The notes beneath the pieces were generated by a model. The model had not been told where the DNA came from. It was given only the letters and a program-made list of their open reading frames with translations, and did no database searches. A stretch of DNA of 38,898 nt from CAYZZU01 sp964483105 (GTDB taxonomy: Bacteria > CG2-30-53-67): assembly GCA_964483105.1 (NCBI GenBank), contig CAYZZU010000024.1:1-38898 (forward strand), in the 5' to 3' direction. Below are positions 1-6,414 of this stretch, one piece after another; position 1 is the first letter of the stretch; each line of letters begins with the position of its first letter. Position numbers and translations under genes: made by a program.

Positions 1-472
1 CGATCCCGAAACCGGCGCCGGGGCGTATATGATCAGTGGGGGGAGTAATGGGGCGTACGCTATAGCTCAGCAAATCATACTGCATTTAATCTGGGCTGTG
101 GTCATATTCTTTTCTATAGCATTTACAATAGCGGCTGGCAGCTCAGGAATTCCATTTGCAGTGTCGGCACTTGTTGCTATATTTATGACTATACTGAGTA
201 CCATGTTATCTCGTTTGACAAACTGGGCTTTGGGATTGAAGAATAATACACTCATTCAAACACTGATAAATCAAGGAACAAGTTTTATGTCGTCTTTAAT
301 AATGGGGGCTGGAATAGGAGCTATAATTTCGGGTGCTGCGGCAATGGGTGTTCCTGTAGCTGTTGGTGCTGTAGGGGCAAGCATCCTTATAGGAACCATT
401 ATACTCTTGGACTATGTAACCAATCAACTGACTTCTTACCTGTATAAGAAAAAGACCTTTATGTATGCGTGA
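1..472 (+). CDS. C-terminal fragment of a probable RHS/YD-repeat-type protein with hydrophobic membrane tail
   Basis: The reading frame is open from the window edge (frame begins at base 2), so this is the 3' end of a longer gene. The first residues read DPETGAGAYMISGGSNG, which resembles the conserved end of RHS-type core regions, just before the variable tip. The remaining ~135 residues are strongly hydrophobic, with about four predicted membrane helices, one of them a Gly/Ala-rich stretch, and end in a short Lys-rich tail. The tail is AT-richer than the genes to the right, as is usual for horizontally exchanged tips. In the RHS and polymorphic-toxin families such a C-terminal tip is the effector; a pore-forming or membrane-acting role is inference. 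A methionine at 29 could start a stand-alone 147-residue protein, but the in-frame upstream motif argues against it. Confidence 0.55.
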   Translation, partial: DPETGAGAYMISGGSNGAYAIAQQIILHLIWAVVIFFSIAFTIAAGSSGIPFAVSALVAIFMTILSTMLSRLTNWALGLKNNTLIQTLINQGTSFMSSLIMGAGIGAIISGAAAMGVPVAVGAVGASILIGTIILLDYVTNQLTSYLYKKKTFMYA

Positions 473-487
473 TGTAGGAGAATGTAT

Positions 488-781
488 ATGCACAACAGCC
501 AATGGCCATGGTACTTTACCGGTTGGTATTGGGTTCTTACATGCGTGGTATGTTTGCTTATAGGTTCTTATATAAAACACATCACACGAAAATATGGCAA
601 TAAAATAATGGCGGACAGACATAGTGAGGGAGTCTTCCCCTTTAAGGGGATGTCCCACCTTGATGGAGATATGGCGATCAAACGAGGCAAGCTTATTGTG
701 CTGATGGGACTTTTTCTGTTTTGGTTTGGTGTCGTCATAGTCCTGGGAGTTACAGTAATTGCTTTCAAAGAAATCTTTTAA
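488..781 (+). CDS. Small two-helix membrane protein, possible immunity partner of the upstream tip
   Basis: A 97-residue protein with one transmembrane helix near residues 9-29 and a second near 68-92, separated by a polar loop. I chose the ATG at 488 because AGGAG at 476-480 then sits 7 nt upstream; the ATG at 482 would be only 1 nt from it. The gene begins 15 nt after the stop of the preceding membrane-tail protein and shares its low GC content, so the two are probably co-transcribed. A small membrane protein directly downstream of an RHS tip is the typical position of an immunity gene. No recognisable domain is visible, so the role is inferred from position only. Confidence 0.6.
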   Translation: MHNSQWPWYFTGWYWVLTCVVCLLIGSYIKHITRKYGNKIMADRHSEGVFPFKGMSHLDGDMAIKRGKLIVLMGLFLFWFGVVIVLGVTVIAFKEIF

Positions 782-791
782 CAGATCAGAC

Positions 792-811
792 AAAAGGGGA
801 CAGGCCACTTT
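792..811 (+). repeat. Copy of REP-like 'AAAAGGGGACAGG' repeat
   Basis: AAAAGGGGACAGGCCACTTT matches, with one change (GCC for GCT), the arm of the large palindrome at 966-1036. It lies just after the stop of the small membrane protein and is probably a dispersed copy of the same mobile repeat. Confidence 0.6.
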
Positions 812-840
812 AATAGAAAGCAGTGAAATTCTTTCTTTGA

Positions 841-867
841 ATCCTGTTCATCCTGTTAATCCTGTCA
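841..867 (+). repeat. Three tandem 9-bp units (ATCCTGTTM type)
   Basis: Three consecutive 9-bp units read ATCCTGTTC, ATCCTGTTA and ATCCTGTCA. They sit between the left-edge membrane genes and the REP palindrome. Short ATCCTGT-type tandems are common debris beside mobile repeats in deltaproteobacterial genomes; no function is evident. A 42-codon open frame from the ATG at 880 runs into the REP arms and is probably a gene fragment or chance. Confidence 0.6.
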
Positions 868-938
868 GAAAAGGTTTTTATGCTTTACGCCACGGTAACC
901 TCCTACTTCGCCGAGCTCGACACCATCTCCGAAATCAC

Positions 939-1040
939 GGAAAACATAAAAGGGGACAGGGAAAACATAAAAGGGGACAGGCTACTTTTTCACATAATCG
1001 ACCATTGATCACAAAAAGTAGCCTGTCCCCTTTATGTGCT
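939..1040. repeat. REP/BIME-like long inverted repeat
   Basis: The left arm (966-990, CATAAAAGGGGACAGG then CTACTTTTT) pairs with the right arm (1013-1036, AAAAAGTAGCC then TGTCCCCTTTATG) around a loop of about 22 nt. A shorter partial unit flanks each arm: AAAACATAAAAGGGGACAGG at 941-960 on the left, and TTTGTCCCCTTTATGTGC before 1040 on the right, giving a nested structure. A GTAG tetranucleotide at 1018-1021 lies beside the GC-rich part of the right arm; in E. coli, REP transposases recognise such tetranucleotides next to REP hairpins. The element lies directly before a relic of that transposase family, so it is read as its cognate REP structure. It could also end transcripts arriving from either side. 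Confidence 0.75.
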
Positions 1041-1103
1041 TTGTCCCCTTTATGTGCTTCTTTATCTCGTCGCAGGAAAACTGGACTTCCCCACACGATC
1101 CTG

Positions 1104-1353
1104 TTGAGAACCACAAATGAATATCCAGGCGCCTATTATCATATTACATCCCGTGGGAATGAACGCAAGGTGCTCTACAAGCGTTACCGGGATCGGGAGA
1201 AATTTCTGGGATACCTGGAGACGGCAAGCCGGTGATACGGTGCGATGATCCATGTCTACTGTCTGATAACCAACCACTATCATCTTTTATTGGAGACGCC
1301 AAAAGGAAATCTTTCCCAGATTATGCGGCATATCAATGGCGCTTATACCACAT
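1104..1353 (+). pseudogene. Relic of REP-associated tyrosine transposase (Y1/IS200-like, RAYT)
   Basis: The conceptual product starts near EYPGAYYHITSRGNERK, the characteristic N-terminus of REP-associated Y1 transposases, and continues to the metal-binding NHYHLLLETPKGNLSQIMRHINGAY region. The two halves are in one frame but separated by an in-frame TGA at 1233-1235, where the family usually has Arg (CGA to TGA is one change). Similarity stops at about 1349, where the sequence runs into the rimI stop codon, so the half carrying the catalytic Tyr is absent. No ATG is present at the expected start; a TTG at 1104 is the nearest candidate. The gene is therefore dead: nonsense-interrupted, truncated and probably startless. 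It adjoins the REP-like palindrome at 939-1040. Confidence 0.85.
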
Positions 1354-1357
1354 CCGG

Positions 1358-1837
1358 TTACAGATCAAGCTTCATGACCAGGGCGGTGTCGGAGTTATCA
1401 GCATAATAGCCACTGCGAGTACCTATCACATAGAAGTTCATAGCCTGATATAACCGGATCGCCTCCTGATTTCCTTCCCGCACTTCCAGGAAGATTCGTT
1501 TCACCCCCCGCTCTCTGACAAATTCAACCAGATGTTTCAACAACAGGGTGCCCGTTCCCTTCCGCCGCCGGGTGGATTCAACGAAAATATTGGTCAGACT
1601 GGCTTCGTCCAGCACCCAGAAGGAGGTGAGATATCCGATGAGCCTTGAATGGTGTTCACAGACCAGATTGACCCCCTGTGGATTCCGGATGGCACTCAGG
1701 AAGGAGGCATCGGACCAGGGACTCAGAAGAGAGGATTTTTCCAGTCGGGAAATGGCGGGCAAATCTCTTTCCCGCATCGGCCGAATCACCAGGCCTTGTT
1801 CCGGGTCGAGAAGGTTCGGCCGGGTTTGTTCTTCCAC
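1358..1837 (-). CDS. rimI: Ribosomal-protein-alanine N-acetyltransferase RimI-like (GNAT)
   Basis: GNAT-fold acetyltransferase of the RimI type, which moves acetyl from acetyl-CoA to the N-terminal alanine of ribosomal protein S18. Visible features are the IRPMRERDLPAI start of the fold, the SLTNIFVESTRRRKGTGTLL acetyl-CoA loop (an R/Q-x-x-G-x-G/A form, here RRKGTG) and the late FLEVREGNQEAIRLYQAMNF motif with its conserved Tyr. It directly follows tsaB, a common pairing. Two starts are possible: GTG at 1837 (159 residues, GGAGG at a good distance, 52-nt overlap with tsaB) or GTG at 1789 (143 residues), whose GTGA exactly overlaps the tsaB stop. The 3' end abuts a transposase relic but the protein is intact. 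Confidence 0.85.
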   Translation of the reverse strand: MEEQTRPNLLDPEQGLVIRPMRERDLPAISRLEKSSLLSPWSDASFLSAIRNPQGVNLVCEHHSRLIGYLTSFWVLDEASLTNIFVESTRRRKGTGTLLLKHLVEFVRERGVKRIFLEVREGNQEAIRLYQAMNFYVIGTRSGYYADNSDTALVMKLDL

Positions 1838-2508
1838 TGAATTTCCGCCTCCGATCTCCGTATGTAATTTGGAATCAATGCAGCAGGGTCGAGCGTGCGG
1901 CCTTCGGACAACAAGCGGTAGCCGATCTCTGCAATGGATGCAGCAGAAAGATAGTGAAGAACGGTTCCACGGGCGATCACGGCAAGAGAAGGCAAACGCT
2001 CCAGGATCAGGTCTTGGTATCGGAGAGCCCCCTCACCCACGAAAAGGGTCTCATCACAAATCTCCTCACAGAGTGTTCCCGGAGCGAGGACTCGTTCGGG
2101 GGCAACCGAGTGTATCACGCCGTTCTTTGCGAGAAACAGACCGGCGTATACCTCTCCTTTCCTGGCATCCAGAAGGGCGCAAATCCGGCCTTTGGCCCCG
2201 GAAAAGCGATGAGCCAGACCTGCCAGAGAAGATACCGGAATCACAGGAACCCGCCAGGCAGAGGCGATTCCCTTGGCCGTGCAGACCGCGACACGTACGC
2301 CGGTAAAAGAACCCGGTCCAACGGAGACGGCCACCCCCTGAAGTTCTCTCCCTTCTACACCGGCATCCTGGAGGAGGGTCTGGATGGCTGGAAGAAGCTG
2401 TTCGCTGTGAGTCCTTTGAAATCCGTACGTATATTCAGCCAGCAATCCACTCTCCCCATACAGAGCCACACTGGTGGTCCGTGTGGAGGACTCAATCCCA
2501 AGAATCAT
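1786..2508 (-). CDS. tsaB: tRNA threonylcarbamoyladenosine biosynthesis protein TsaB
   Basis: TsaB is the ASKHA-fold partner of TsaD in making the t6A modification at position 37 of ANN-reading tRNAs. The protein opens with MILGIESSTRTTSVAL, followed by RTHSEQLLPAI and VSVGPGSFTGVRVAVCTAKGIA, all hallmarks of TsaB. Length is 240 residues, normal for the family. The start at 2508 was preferred over an upstream in-frame start at 2616 because the fold begins there and its ATG overlaps the stop of the upstream kinase gene as ATGA, indicating translational coupling. rimI follows downstream in the same operon. tsaD, tsaC and tsaE are not in the window. Confidence 0.93.
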   Translation of the reverse strand: MILGIESSTRTTSVALYGESGLLAEYTYGFQRTHSEQLLPAIQTLLQDAGVEGRELQGVAVSVGPGSFTGVRVAVCTAKGIASAWRVPVIPVSSLAGLAHRFSGAKGRICALLDARKGEVYAGLFLAKNGVIHSVAPERVLAPGTLCEEICDETLFVGEGALRYQDLILERLPSLAVIARGTVLHYLSAASIAEIGYRLLSEGRTLDPAALIPNYIRRSEAEIQWKNKPGRTFSTRNKAW

Positions 2509-3236
2509 GAAGGGTCTCCTCTCCGCAGAGCACGGGACGAAGATGTCTTCCGGCGCATTTTTCTGCTGTGTTTTCTCGAAAATATCCGGTAGATGAACTG
2601 ATAGACCGTACCACACTTCTCCATAATGTTTCGTTTTCGCAGGTTTTTTAAATCACTTGCGTCGGGAGAGCCACAGACAAAGCGGGTCCGGATCTTTGAT
2701 ATGGCATTCAAATCAATCTGGAGGAACTGGCGATACAGCCAACGGTGTGGGAAATTCCAGGCCGGAGCGACAATCCAGGAGGTCCCGAAGTCAATCAGGT
2801 AAGGTCGTGCGTCCTTTCCTACCAGGATATTTTTTTTATGTTTCAAATCAGAATGGACAACTCCTCGACTGTGGATCCCCTGGACCAGCTCGGTCAGGGT
2901 GTCAAAAAATTCCACGGGGATATGAGCATCCCTGGAAAAGGCGGAAAGGGGGACACCGTCTATATATTCCAGAATAAAAGCATCACGGTCAATCTTTCCA
3001 AAGAGTTTCGGGATGCCCGCCAGCCCTTGAAGTCTCAGATAGGCTCTGTATTCCCTCGCAAGCAACCATCTTGCGAACAGGACCCGGGAGGGAAGATTTC
3101 TGTTCGAGATATCTTTGACCACGGCGAGACGGCCGTCCACACAGATCTTGACAATATCACCCTGTGTTCCTTTACCGATCCGGCCCACCTGAAACCTTTT
3201 CAGATTATTCCGGTGAACCTTCCGAAAGACCTCCAT
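2505..3236 (-). CDS. WaaP/InaA-like small-molecule or lipid-sugar kinase
   Basis: A 243-residue protein of the protein-kinase-like superfamily, closest to the lipopolysaccharide-core (WaaP/Kdo) and RIO-like kinases. Visible are a glycine-rich loop (about 18-30, GRIGKGTQGD), an ATP-anchoring Lys (VVKD, about 41), the catalytic loop HSDLKHKKN (about 128-136) and the metal-binding DFG (about 149). The N- and C-terminal regions are basic. The start at 3236 is 28 nt downstream of the mglA-like gene and its stop overlaps the tsaB start (ATGA). Substrate cannot be read from sequence: LPS core heptose, another cell-surface sugar, or protein are possible. Its place behind a polarity GTPase makes an envelope role plausible but unproven. 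Confidence 0.75.
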   Translation of the reverse strand: MEVFRKVHRNNLKRFQVGRIGKGTQGDIVKICVDGRLAVVKDISNRNLPSRVLFARWLLAREYRAYLRLQGLAGIPKLFGKIDRDAFILEYIDGVPLSAFSRDAHIPVEFFDTLTELVQGIHSRGVVHSDLKHKKNILVGKDARPYLIDFGTSWIVAPAWNFPHRWLYRQFLQIDLNAISKIRTRFVCGSPDASDLKNLRKRNIMEKCGTVYQFIYRIFSRKHSRKMRRKTSSSRALRRGDPS

Positions 3237-3264
3237 TGTGATTCTGCTCCCAAGAGGTCTCCTG

Positions 3265-4239
3265 CTACCGGTTCCAGAAGAATCCCTTTTTCCCGGCCTT
3301 TTTCCCCTCCGGCAGAACCGGCGTCTTCCCACCCGGCAGGGGGATGGGGTCCTCTCCCCCCACATCAAGTTTCTCTTTGATCTGAGACAGGAGACGCTGG
3401 ATGGCTTCATCCCGCTCCAGAAGAGAGTTCAAGTGCTGCTCCATCTTTCGAACCTGCCCACATAATCGCCCGATCGTCTCCTCCAGAGATCCCGCGGTCC
3501 CGTCCGAAGAACCGGGAAAGGGGACATCTTCTGAAGTTCTCTCCCCCCTCCTCTCCGGTACCGTATCACGCGGGGAAGATGGTTTTGAACCGGCCTCGGA
3601 CATTCCAGAAAGTGGTGTCGCATCTCCCTCCGGATTCTTCAGTTCCCGGATGTCGTGTTTCGACCGGAGCGCCTGCATCAGTTCACGGGTAACCAATTTG
3701 AAGGTCTCCAGAACCCCCTCTCCGGTCACGGCGATTGCAGATTGGAAGGGAACATCCCGAAGGTTGATCGCCCCGTTCAACTCCCCGATCTCCATAATAT
3801 TAGGCAGATCCCGTTTATTATACTGGATCACGAGTGGAATGGTATCCGGATCCAGACCATTGGCCCGGAGATTCTCGTTCAGGTTCTCCAGGCTCTCCAG
3901 GTTTTTCCCCAACATCTCCTTCTGGGAATCCGCCACAAAAACCACGGCGTCGGCGCCTTTCAACACCAGGCGTCTCGTGGCATTATAATAAACCTGTCCG
4001 GGGACCGTGTAGAGTTGAAATCTGACATGAAACCCGCGTATCTTACCGAGATTCATTGGAAGAAAGTCGAAAAAGAGGGTCCGGTCGGTCTCTGTGGCCA
4101 GCGAAAGAAGCTTCCCCCGGGATTCCGGATTCATCTTGCCATGGATATATTGCAGGTTCGTGGTCTTTCCGCACAAACCCGGACCATAATAGACGACTTT
4201 TGCCGTGATCGCCTTGATCGAATAATTGAACAGAACCAT
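3265..4239 (-). CDS. MglA-like Ras-family GTPase with C-terminal coiled-coil extension
   Basis: Small GTPase of the MglA family, which sets cell polarity for gliding or pilus motility in Myxococcus and related bacteria. Visible: P-loop GPGLCGKT (19-26), TVPGQ (78-82) in place of the usual DxxG, as is normal in MglA, and the NKRD guanine-specificity motif (141-144). The GTPase domain ends near residue 195, the whole length of classical MglA. About 130 more residues follow: a low-complexity Ser/Pro/Glu linker (about 200-245), a predicted coiled coil (about 247-292) and a basic tail ending GFFWNR. A GATGAGGT site precedes the ATG. A roadblock protein, possible MglB-like partner, lies about 10.6 kb upstream in the same direction. 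Confidence 0.88.
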   Translation of the reverse strand: MVLFNYSIKAITAKVVYYGPGLCGKTTNLQYIHGKMNPESRGKLLSLATETDRTLFFDFLPMNLGKIRGFHVRFQLYTVPGQVYYNATRRLVLKGADAVVFVADSQKEMLGKNLESLENLNENLRANGLDPDTIPLVIQYNKRDLPNIMEIGELNGAINLRDVPFQSAIAVTGEGVLETFKLVTRELMQALRSKHDIRELKNPEGDATPLSGMSEAGSKPSSPRDTVPERRGERTSEDVPFPGSSDGTAGSLEETIGRLCGQVRKMEQHLNSLLERDEAIQRLLSQIKEKLDVGGEDPIPLPGGKTPVLPEGKKAGKKGFFWNR

Positions 4240-4297
4240 CTTTTACCTCATCGTTCGCGGATCTTGCACCCCCCTGTCGAGTCGAATCCTTTCGTCT

Positions 4298-5083
4298 CTA
4301 CCCCTGATCACGAATCAAGTCGGCGGCGTCACTCTCCCGTCCGATCCATCGGTACAAGGTAATCAGGTGGGAGCGGGTCCTGCGTGATGTCGGATCCCTC
4401 TGAAGAGATGCCTTCAGATTGAGTATGGCGTTATCAAACACGCCCCTTTTAAAATAGACCCATCCCATGGTATCCAGAAAAACCGGATTTTCCGGATCGG
4501 ATTTCACGGCCTCCTTGGCCAGTTTCAAGGCTTCGTTCAGGTACTCGTTCGATTCGGCATAGGCAAAGGCAAGATTGTTGTATAAGAAAGGCACCTCTCC
4601 TTCAATATCAATGGCCTTTCGGAAATGATCCACGGCCTCCTTCACCCGGCCGGTCCGAAGACTGAAGACCCCAAGCCCGTTATGGAGATCGGCATGCTCC
4701 GGATAACGGCCCAACTCCTTCTGGAAAAGTCGCCGGGCCAGGTCGCTGTCTCCGTTTTCTAATAATAGCACAGCAAGATTGACTCTTGCAATGACATACC
4801 CGGGATTCAGTTCAAGCGCCTTACGATACTGCCGCTTCGCGTCGCCGACCCTGCCTTCCCGAACGTAAACATTTCCCAGGTTGTTATGAAGCCTTGGATT
4901 TTCGGGGTTGCCTTCGATCATTCCAAGGAAAATCTTTTCCGCTTCGGCAAATTTCCCCTGATCATAGAGATGATTCCCTTTCACGAACATACGATCCATG
5001 AGGATCCCTTTGGATTCGTGAAGATCGCACCCATACGCAAGAAAAACCAGAAGAATGATCCCGATGAAACCCAGACGGACCAT
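4298..5083 (-). CDS. TPR-repeat lipoprotein
   Basis: A 261-residue lipoprotein precursor: short basic N-terminus, hydrophobic segment and lipobox LAYGC with the lipidated Cys near residue 19. The rest is about six tetratricopeptide repeats, e.g. the repeat containing NPRLHNNLGNVYVREG and the following ones with A-x-x-x-Y/F-x-x-A-L/I spacing. This resembles PilF/PilW-type pilotins and NlpI-like scaffolds; pilotins assist type IV pilus secretin assembly, which would fit the downstream MglA, but the sequence does not decide this. GGAAAGGGG precedes the start. It lies 18 nt after the FecR-domain gene and 58 nt before mglA. Confidence 0.8.
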   Translation of the reverse strand: MVRLGFIGIILLVFLAYGCDLHESKGILMDRMFVKGNHLYDQGKFAEAEKIFLGMIEGNPENPRLHNNLGNVYVREGRVGDAKRQYRKALELNPGYVIARVNLAVLLLENGDSDLARRLFQKELGRYPEHADLHNGLGVFSLRTGRVKEAVDHFRKAIDIEGEVPFLYNNLAFAYAESNEYLNEALKLAKEAVKSDPENPVFLDTMGWVYFKRGVFDNAILNLKASLQRDPTSRRTRSHLITLYRWIGRESDAADLIRDQG

Positions 5084-5101
5084 GCATGCCCCTTTCCGAT
5101 G

Positions 5102-6406
5102 TCAGTGCATCCGGATCGTCTTTTTCAGAACCATCTGATTTCCGACGCGATCCCTCGCGACAACGGATATTTCCGTTCCCGGGGTGATCCCGGACAGCAT
5201 GTAGGAGAACCTTCCGGTCCGGTCGGCTCTCACAGCAACTCCATTGATGGTAACAGAGGCTCCGATTTCGGTGTGACCGCTGATTTGGGCGTTCAGGGCG
5301 CCTGGAACCTTCAGAAGGAGAACGTCATCCAACTGGATCCTGGGGGGGGTCTTGTCGATGGAGACCTTGAAGACACGATAATCACTGAAATCCCCGAACA
5401 CACCTTCCGGCGTCATGGAGCTGACACGCCAGTAATAGATCCCGTTCTTCAGGCCTTGCACGACCACACCCGGATCGGACAACCCGGTCCGAACGATCAC
5501 AAGATTCGTAAAATAAGGATCCAGAGCCACCTGCAATCTGTATTTCACACCGGATGGCCCGCTGTCCCACTTCAGGACGGCCCGCATGGCGTCCAGGCTT
5601 CTGAAAAAAAACTCGGCCAGATTCCGGGGAACTTTAAGCCTCGGAGGAGAAGGCAAATCCTTCATATCCGTGATCTGCCGGTCCGGATTAATGACCACCG
5701 ATTTGTTCTCGTTCATCTCTACCGTCTTATCCCCTACCTTCAGGTCCACATTCCCCTGAAAGACCTTGACACGACTTCCACGGTTTTTGGAGACCTTGAT
5801 CGCCACCTTCGCGGTAGAAATCGTGGCCAGGGCGGTGGGCGTCACAATGATAAACCGGGACCCTTCGACCTTGGGACTTCGAATGACCGCCTCAATTTCG
5901 CTCTGATTCAGTTTGATCGAGGATTTCCTGATTTTGGTCAACCGGTTCTGCTTCATATCCCGGATCACGACCAGTGAGTCGGGTTTGATGGTCAGTTGGT
6001 CCCCGGAATCGAAAAGGATCACGGCCTGTCCCCCGGAGTAGGTACGTATGCTGTCCCCCTCCTGCAGTTTCTGACCAACCCGTGCGCTTTGAAACCGTAA
6101 CTCCTGTTTCGGTTTGACCGTTACATCTCCTTTAGCGAATATCAGCTTCGCGAAACGGGCCTCTTCCACCTCTCCGGGTTCCGCACCCTCTTTTCCGGAA
6201 ACCTGGTGATACATCCCGAACGCCCTGACAATGCGGACCAGCCAGGGGAAACGATCCCCTTCATACTTGACCGCGAACACCAGCCCCCCCAAAAGGAACA
6301 GAAGCACCAGGAAGGCAACCAGTCCCATGAACAGAGGACGGGGTATCCGGATCAGTTTCCAGTCAAAAAGAGTTCGCTTTTCCTTTGTCTCACTCTTTCT
6401 TTTCAT
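5102..6406 (-). CDS. FecR-domain membrane-anchored protein with fibronectin-like C-terminal region
   Basis: A 434-residue protein with a cytoplasmic basic N-terminus, one membrane helix (about 24-48) and an extracytoplasmic remainder. Residues about 85-215 carry a FecR domain (AKGDVTVK, VGQKLQEGDSIRTYSGGQAVILF, VFQGNVDLKVG). Residues about 245-350 look like a fibronectin type III-like region (ALKWDSGPSGVKYRLQVA, GIYYWRVSSMT), followed by an Ig-like segment (VSIDKTPPRI onward). FecR proteins with such tails are common in deltaproteobacteria and are not tied to iron uptake; they are thought to bind the envelope or sense it. The gene lies 8 nt after the HD-GYP gene. Confidence 0.8.
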   Translation of the reverse strand: MKRKSETKEKRTLFDWKLIRIPRPLFMGLVAFLVLLFLLGGLVFAVKYEGDRFPWLVRIVRAFGMYHQVSGKEGAEPGEVEEARFAKLIFAKGDVTVKPKQELRFQSARVGQKLQEGDSIRTYSGGQAVILFDSGDQLTIKPDSLVVIRDMKQNRLTKIRKSSIKLNQSEIEAVIRSPKVEGSRFIIVTPTALATISTAKVAIKVSKNRGSRVKVFQGNVDLKVGDKTVEMNENKSVVINPDRQITDMKDLPSPPRLKVPRNLAEFFFRSLDAMRAVLKWDSGPSGVKYRLQVALDPYFTNLVIVRTGLSDPGVVVQGLKNGIYYWRVSSMTPEGVFGDFSDYRVFKVSIDKTPPRIQLDDVLLLKVPGALNAQISGHTEIGASVTINGVAVRADRTGRFSYMLSGITPGTEISVVARDRVGNQMVLKKTIRMH

Positions 6407-6414
6407 TTTCGATT

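Noticed and set aside
4886..5977. 363-codon plus-strand open frame opposite the FecR and TPR genes
   Set aside because: Spans two well-supported minus-strand genes and has antisense-like composition and no motif.
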